In this document: one piece after another, positions 59,803 to 64,000 of the stretch
Layout of the letters: every line of letters starts with the position of its first letter
Position numbering within the stretch: the first letter of the stretch is position 1
Source: Metabacillus idriensis
GTDB taxonomy: Bacteria > Bacillota > Bacilli > Bacillales > Bacillaceae
DNA: 64,000 bases
Direction: 5' to 3'
Assembly (NCBI RefSeq): GCF_009674765.1
Contig: NZ_WKKF01000002.1
Coordinates: 744,001 to 808,000, forward strand
Notes under the pieces: model-generated
The model's database searches: none
Seen by the model: only the letters and a program-made list of their open reading frames with translations
Told to the model about the DNA's origin: nothing
Program-made: the position numbers and the translations under genes

Positions 59803-60459
59803 TTAAAGATACTTGCTTCCCTCGCGCCTGCTTAACGAAGACAACTCTTTGCTTTCAATAAACGCCCGGACAGATTCCGGGTTTGTTTTTGAGTATTCCC
59901 GCAATGCCCACCCGATAGCCTTTTGAATGAAAAATTCTTTGGATGCTGAGTGCTTTATGAGAACAGGGTAGAGCCATGCTTCATCTGTTTTTTGCTTATA
60001 TTTTAGCTGATGCAGGATGGCCGTTCTTTGCAGCCAGAGATTGTCCGAATCTGCCCACTGGTCAATATACGTTCCCCGCAATTCGGGATGCTTCGTTGCA
60101 AGCTGGCCGATCACGTTTGAGGCAATCAGATCGACCGTATCCCACCAGGAGTGTGTTATAATCAGATGCTTTATCCATTCTATATCTGATGGCACAAGTT
60201 TCTTTTTTTCAAGCAGAAGAAGATCAATTGCCGCATATAAAAGTTCTCTCTCTTCAAACGTCCAAAGTTCCAAAACAGTGTCACTCAAGTGATCAGGCCG
60301 TCCGTGCTGTTTAAGAAATTGCTTGGTTATTTCTTTTCTGTCAGGTGATTTTATGCCGAAAAAGCGAAATTGATGGCGCATATACTTCTCCATCGCCATG
60401 GATTTTTCTTGATCTGCGTGCTGTGAAAAAACGTCTTTCAGCTTAATTGCATAGCTCAT
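59803..60459 (-). CDS. DNA alkylation repair protein, AlkD-like HEAT-repeat glycosylase
   Basis: A 218-residue helical protein with the AlkD family phrases MEKYMRHQFRFFGIKSPDRK, ELWTFEERELLYAAIDLL, THSWWDTVDLIASNVIG, WLQRTAILHQLKYK and FFIQKAIGWALREYSKTNP. The Trp and Asp residues of the AlkD active cleft (WWDTVD) are kept. It would remove 3- or 7-alkylated purines. RBS AAAGGAGC 9 bases before the ATG; downstream of the mrp terminator on the same strand. Confidence 0.92.
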   Translation of the reverse strand: MSYAIKLKDVFSQHADQEKSMAMEKYMRHQFRFFGIKSPDRKEITKQFLKQHGRPDHLSDTVLELWTFEERELLYAAIDLLLLEKKKLVPSDIEWIKHLIITHSWWDTVDLIASNVIGQLATKHPELRGTYIDQWADSDNLWLQRTAILHQLKYKQKTDEAWLYPVLIKHSASKEFFIQKAIGWALREYSKTNPESVRAFIESKELSSLSRREGSKYL

Positions 60460-60473
60460 TTTGCTTCTGCTCC

Positions 60474-60506
60474 TTTAAAAAAAGGATGAGACAGTTCTCA
60501 TCCTTT
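60474..60506 (-). terminator. Terminator of the mrp operon
   Basis: Stem AAAGGATGAGA / TCTCATCCTTT, loop of 4; on the minus strand followed by seven T. The mrpG stop codon is within the stem. Confidence 0.9.
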
Positions 60507-60857
60507 TACACCTTCTTTTTTTCGATCTGATTTTAATTCATCCTGAACACTTTTTTCCCACAGCGGCACTTTCGTGTTGTATGCAGCCCTCATAATGAGG
60601 TGTCCGGCAACCGGTGCTGTCATAAAGACAAACACAATACCCAGTATAATTCGTGCATTTAAATGGCCTTCAATCAGCCAGAAATAGAAGAATACACCAA
60701 GCAGTATGCTGATGACGCCAAGCGTTGCGCTTTTGGATGCGGCATGATTGCGCGTATAGGCATCAGGAAGACGGACAACCCCATAGGCTGCTATAAGGCT
60801 CAGCAAAGCACCCTGGAGGATGAAATACCCGATAATGATATTAGCGATTACGATCAT
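60498..60857 (-). CDS. mrpG: Na+/H+ antiporter subunit MrpG
   Basis: A 119-residue membrane subunit with three helices; LRDAYTR-like signature appears as VRLPDAYTRNHAASKSATLGV, followed by TAPVAGHLIMRAAY. MrpG is needed for assembly of the multi-subunit Na+/H+ antiporter. The ATG at 60857 (MIVIANIIIGYFILQG) fits the family length and lies inside the end of mrpF, 17 bases overlapping. Confidence 0.93.
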   Translation of the reverse strand: MIVIANIIIGYFILQGALLSLIAAYGVVRLPDAYTRNHAASKSATLGVISILLGVFFYFWLIEGHLNARIILGIVFVFMTAPVAGHLIMRAAYNTKVPLWEKSVQDELKSDRKKEGVKG

Positions 60858-61125
60858 TTTCAATAATCTCTCCCTTCTCAAGGAACTTTGCAAAGGCAAC
60901 TGTTCCAATGAATGTCAGGATTCCAAGCAGCAGAATGACTTCGAGAAAAGCATTGGTGCGCAGCATAACTGAAATGATGGCCGTAATACCGATCAGGTTA
61001 ATTCCGATGGCATCAAGCGCGATGACCCGGTCAGGAATCGAAGGCCCTTTGATCAGCCTGTACAAGTATAAAACTGTTGAAATGGCGATGATTAGAAGGG
61101 AGATTCTTAATACTAAATCAAACAT
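60841..61125 (-). CDS. mrpF: Na+/H+ antiporter subunit MrpF
   Basis: A 94-residue protein with three helices and the MrpF signature RLIKGPSIPDRVIALDAIGINLIG. Exact family length. Start overlaps the mrpE stop by one base (TAATG), so translation is coupled. Confidence 0.95.
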   Translation of the reverse strand: MFDLVLRISLLIIAISTVLYLYRLIKGPSIPDRVIALDAIGINLIGITAIISVMLRTNAFLEVILLLGILTFIGTVAFAKFLEKGEIIENDRNR

Positions 61126-61601
61126 TAGCGGCTCACCTCCTGAATTGCTTTTTCAAACGTGTTTTTTATATCTTTTCTGGCTTCTTCAGCGTCAGCTAAG
61201 TCCATCGCATGAATATACAAGTAGCGGTTATCGTCTGATATTTCGACAACAAGTGTCCCGGGTGTAAGGGTGATCAGATTTGCAAGAATCGTAATTTCCC
61301 AATCTTTTTTCAGCTCTGTTTCAAGCTTGAAGATTCCGGGACGAGTTGTAATTTTAGGCGCAAGCACGACCTTTAAAACGGCTAAATTAGACATAATCAG
61401 CTCGCGATTAAAGATATAAAAGAGTTTTAAAACGGCAAAAACATTCCATAAATAGAACCGGTGATTGAAAAAACGGCGAAGCACAAAGATCATCAGCAAT
61501 CCGAAAAAATAGCCGTTAAAAAAGTCCTGGACGGAGTATTCTCCCTTTAGAAACATCCATGTAAACGCAATAGAGAAATTAAGTAATATTTGAAAGGCCA
61601 T
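61125..61601 (-). CDS. mrpE: Na+/H+ antiporter subunit MrpE
   Basis: A 158-residue protein, the same length as B. subtilis MrpE: two or three N-terminal helices, then a cytoplasmic domain with LITLTPGTLVVEISDDNRYLYIHAMD. Required for normal antiport activity. It begins 5 bases after the mrpD stop. Confidence 0.95.
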   Translation of the reverse strand: MAFQILLNFSIAFTWMFLKGEYSVQDFFNGYFFGLLMIFVLRRFFNHRFYLWNVFAVLKLFYIFNRELIMSNLAVLKVVLAPKITTRPGIFKLETELKKDWEITILANLITLTPGTLVVEISDDNRYLYIHAMDLADAEEARKDIKNTFEKAIQEVSR

Positions 61602-61606
61602 ATCAT

Positions 61607-63088
61607 CTACTCCTTCAGCACGGCTTGAATATAGATTGATGGATCAAGCAGCGTTTCAGCAGCTTGAGTGATATACGGTGCAGCTGCTTCCGTTCCAACC
61701 CCAAAAGCAATCGACAGAGCAATCAGGACAGCAATTGGAAAGAGAAGACCTTTTGTTGAGCCTTTCTCCTGTTCTTTCTCAAGCTTGACTTCACCCCAGA
61801 AACCATTGATGAAAATTTTCATGATGGAGTATAGAACAAGCAAGCTTGACAGCAGTACAAATAAAGCAAAAACATATTCCCCTGCTTCAAATCCGCCCTG
61901 AATAATCTTAAGCTTCCCGACAAAACCGCTTAATGGAGGAATTCCAGCAAGAGCGATGGCGGCGATAAAGAACATCCATGCAAGCAGAGGATGATTTTTC
62001 AGCAGCCCGCCCATTTTCCGCAAGTCGCTTGTTCCAGTAATCACAATCATGGCACCGGCAAGCATAAAGAGGGCACCTTTTATGATCATGTCATGAATTA
62101 AATAGTAAATAGCTCCTTCAATGCCAGGTGAATTAAAGACGGCAACTCCAAATAAAATGACGCCGACTGCGACGATAATATTATAGATCACAATCTTCTC
62201 TACATCCCAATAGGCAACTGCCCCAATCACTCCGAACAAAATGGTCAGAACAGAGAGCCAGGCTAAAATCTGATGTGTATAGCCCGTATCATGAATGAAG
62301 ATGAGCGTATACACCCGTGTAATTGAGTACACGCCAACCTTTGTCAATAGAGCTCCGAATAGAGCTGTTACAACAGCCGGCGGCGCCTGATAAGATCCCG
62401 GCATCCAGAAGTAAAGCGGAAAGATAGCTCCCTTCATGCCGAAAACGACTAAAAATAAAATCGCGATAACAGTCAAAATGCCTGTTTGGCCGCTTTCACT
62501 GATCTTCTGACTCAAATCTGCCATATTCAAGGTTCCGGTCACTGCATATAAGTAGGCAACGGTGATGACGAATAAAGCAGAAGACAAAATGTTCACGATA
62601 ATATATTTAATAGATTCCCGCAGCTGCGGCTTTGTTCCGCCAAGAACAATCAGCACATACGAGCTCATAAGCATCACTTCAAAAAAGACAAACAGGTTAA
62701 AAATGTCGCCTGTTAAAAAAGCGCCTGTTACGCCGACAATCAGGAACTGAACGGCAGGGTAAAAGTAAAAACGCTCCCGTTCAGCCCCGATTGAACGGAA
62801 AGCAAACAAAATAGAAGTCAGTCCAATGATGCAAGTTGTCAGCACGAGCAGACTGGAAAACATATCTGCAACGAAGACAATTCCGTATGGAGGCGCCCAG
62901 CTTCCGATTTCCACCGTGAGGATGCCATTTGCTCTGACATCCTGAACGAGCAGAAAAGATATGATAACTGCAGCAACTGAGGCAATGACGCTCATCCACT
63001 TTTGAACGGTTATATATTTATTGAAAAAGATTAAAAGAATACCTGCCAATAATGGAACAATGAGAGGCAGCATCACGATATTATTCAT
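61607..63088 (-). CDS. mrpD: Na+/H+ antiporter subunit MrpD
   Basis: A 493-residue NuoN/NuoM-like subunit with about 14 helices. The proton-channel Glu is in FFEVMLMSSYVL and the Lys in FGMKGAIFPLYFWMPGSY and ALLTKVGVYSITR. MrpD and MrpA form the ion-moving core. The ATG at 63088 has AAGGGG 11 bases upstream and gives the family length; one three codons earlier is too close to it. It overlaps the end of mrpC by 8 bases. Confidence 0.96.
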   Translation of the reverse strand: MNNIVMLPLIVPLLAGILLIFFNKYITVQKWMSVIASVAAVIISFLLVQDVRANGILTVEIGSWAPPYGIVFVADMFSSLLVLTTCIIGLTSILFAFRSIGAERERFYFYPAVQFLIVGVTGAFLTGDIFNLFVFFEVMLMSSYVLIVLGGTKPQLRESIKYIIVNILSSALFVITVAYLYAVTGTLNMADLSQKISESGQTGILTVIAILFLVVFGMKGAIFPLYFWMPGSYQAPPAVVTALFGALLTKVGVYSITRVYTLIFIHDTGYTHQILAWLSVLTILFGVIGAVAYWDVEKIVIYNIIVAVGVILFGVAVFNSPGIEGAIYYLIHDMIIKGALFMLAGAMIVITGTSDLRKMGGLLKNHPLLAWMFFIAAIALAGIPPLSGFVGKLKIIQGGFEAGEYVFALFVLLSSLLVLYSIMKIFINGFWGEVKLEKEQEKGSTKGLLFPIAVLIALSIAFGVGTEAAAPYITQAAETLLDPSIYIQAVLKE

Positions 63089-63422
63089 TATGATCATTTC
63101 CCCTTAACTGATCCATATCATCACTTCCAAGTTCCTGATACGCTCTGTAAGCTAAAACAAGCAAGAAGGATGTAACACCAAAGCTGATAACAATTGCCGT
63201 TAAAATCAAAGCCTGTGGCAGAGGATCGACATATGATGAAGCTTCTTCGCCAAGAAGCGGTGCTGCGCCTTTTTTCAATCCGCCCATAGTAAGGATCAAA
63301 AGATGGGCGCCATGGCTCAGCAAACCTGTACCGATAATAATGCGAAGCAAGCTTTTAGATAGCATTAAATAAGTTGCAGCCATAAACAATATACCAACAA
63401 CGATTGCCATTAAAATTTCCAT
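63081..63422 (-). CDS. mrpC: Na+/H+ antiporter subunit MrpC
   Basis: A 113-residue NuoK-like subunit with three helices: LMLSKSLLRIIIGTGLLSHGAHLLIL and DPLPQALILTAIVISFGVTSFLL are family signatures. Exact length of B. subtilis MrpC. Coupled to mrpB by TAATG. Confidence 0.96.
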   Translation of the reverse strand: MEILMAIVVGILFMAATYLMLSKSLLRIIIGTGLLSHGAHLLILTMGGLKKGAAPLLGEEASSYVDPLPQALILTAIVISFGVTSFLLVLAYRAYQELGSDDMDQLRGNDHNE

Positions 63423-63859
63423 TATTCTGTCTCTCCAATCGTCTGAATAATGGTCAGGGTTACACCGATTACAACAAGATAAACCCCGAGATCGAACAAG
63501 ACTGCTGTTGCAAGCTCCGTATCCCCAAGAATCGGCAGATCAACATGTCCGAATGTATGGGATAAAAACGGAACGCCGAAAAAGAAAGACCCGACTCCTG
63601 TTAAAACGGCGATCAGCAGACCCGCTGCAGCCAGATTAATGTAATTGACAGGCAAAATATTGATGACTGTTTTTACATCATAAGCGAGCAGAAGCAGCAC
63701 AATTGCAGAGGAAGTCATTAATCCTCCGACAAATCCGCCGCCAGGTGTGTAGTGTCCGGCGAAAAAGAGATAAATTGAGAAAATGATGATAATGAAGAAC
63801 ACAACTTTAGTTATCGTCTGCAGGATCACGTCGTTTGTTTTGATATGTGTCTTTTTCAT
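63422..63859 (-). CDS. mrpB: Na+/H+ antiporter subunit MrpB
   Basis: A 145-residue membrane subunit with four helices and the family signature [21 protein letters not shown]. It overlaps the mrpA stop by ATGA. Together the operon exchanges cytoplasmic Na+ for external protons and supports alkali and salt tolerance; in B. subtilis loss of MrpA also impairs sporulation. Confidence 0.96.
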   Translation of the reverse strand: MKKTHIKTNDVILQTITKVVFFIIIIFSIYLFFAGHYTPGGGFVGGLMTSSAIVLLLLAYDVKTVINILPVNYINLAAAGLLIAVLTGVGSFFFGVPFLSHTFGHVDLPILGDTELATAVLFDLGVYLVVIGVTLTIIQTIGETE

Positions 63860-64000
63860 CCTTCCTCCCCCTTTGCCATCCGCAGTTTGACCATGCCGTA
63901 AATACCAAGTGCAGCAATGCCAAGAACGGTAATCTCAAATAAAGTATCAAATCCGCGGAAATCTACTAAGATAACGTTGACCATATTTTTACCGCCGGCT
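63856..64000 (-). CDS. mrpA: Na+/H+ antiporter subunit MrpA, C-terminal end (cut by window edge)
   Basis: The last 47 codons of the operon's first gene: [20 protein letters not shown] is the hallmark end of the MrpA MnhB-like domain, followed by [17 protein letters not shown] and the stop. The remainder lies beyond the right edge. Confidence 0.93.
   Translation of the reverse strand, partial: AGGKNMVNVILVDFRGFDTLFEITVLGIAALGIYGMVKLRMAKGEEG

Overview
The window comes from a spore-forming, low-GC Gram-positive bacterium of the Bacillaceae. The evidence is AGGAGG-type ribosome binding sites, ComQXPA and DegQ, a GerPA/GerPF-type spore protein, a YuzC-like spore coat protein, a Mrp/Mnh antiporter operon, and a gene order that follows Bacillus subtilis ald-adeR ... 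yueD-yueE-yueF-yueG-yueI-yuxH-yuzC-degQ-comQXPA-yuxO-mrpG..A. Many blocks differ from B. subtilis, so this is a relative and not B. subtilis itself. No rRNA, tRNA or CRISPR array was seen.

Bases 1 to about 12.9 kb are one end of a prophage with visibly different codon use (rich in gcg, cga and gga). It runs from the C-terminal part of a tape measure protein through the distal tail protein, a recently exchanged sialidase-fold cassette, the tail-associated (Tal) protein and an XhlA/amidase/holin lysis set, to a lipoprotein with its own promoter. An XRE regulator follows. The end holds an FtsK-like ATPase, a replication-relaxation protein, a pilin-like two-helix membrane protein, and a YolD gene behind a LexA-type operator.

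From 13 to 21 kb lie a PAS sensor kinase, an EamA transporter, a DsbA-like oxidoreductase, and an alanine-use cluster: alanine dehydrogenase, its PucR-type activator AdeR, and a sodium/alanine symporter with a CcpA cre site. From 21 to 26 kb is a 1509-residue wall-bound nuclease/5'-nucleotidase. The ESX-type yukE-yueC secretion operon that B. subtilis carries between ald and yueD is absent here.

From 26 to 47 kb the yueD, yueE, yueF, yueG, yueI and yuxH framework is interrupted by accessory genes: a lipase, a decayed MFS pump with a MerR regulator, a CNNM-type transporter, a LacI regulator, a molybdopterin oxidoreductase and an HpaB-type monooxygenase. Three copies of a dispersed intergenic repeat lie here. 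Between yueI and yuxH sits a subtilisin-like protease, a 46-residue lipobox peptide and a divergent NprR-like HTH-TPR regulator, which together look like a peptide-signalling module.

From 47.7 to 59.8 kb, two arrays with the same 52-bp period bracket pcp, a chemoreceptor, yuzC, degQ, the comQ-comX-comP-comA quorum-sensing locus (complete, with a readable ComX precursor), a SIMPL protein, a sugar dehydrogenase, yuxO and an acetyltransferase. The window ends with an AlkD-like gene and the convergent Mrp Na+/H+ antiporter operon (mrpG to mrpA, the last cut by the window edge).
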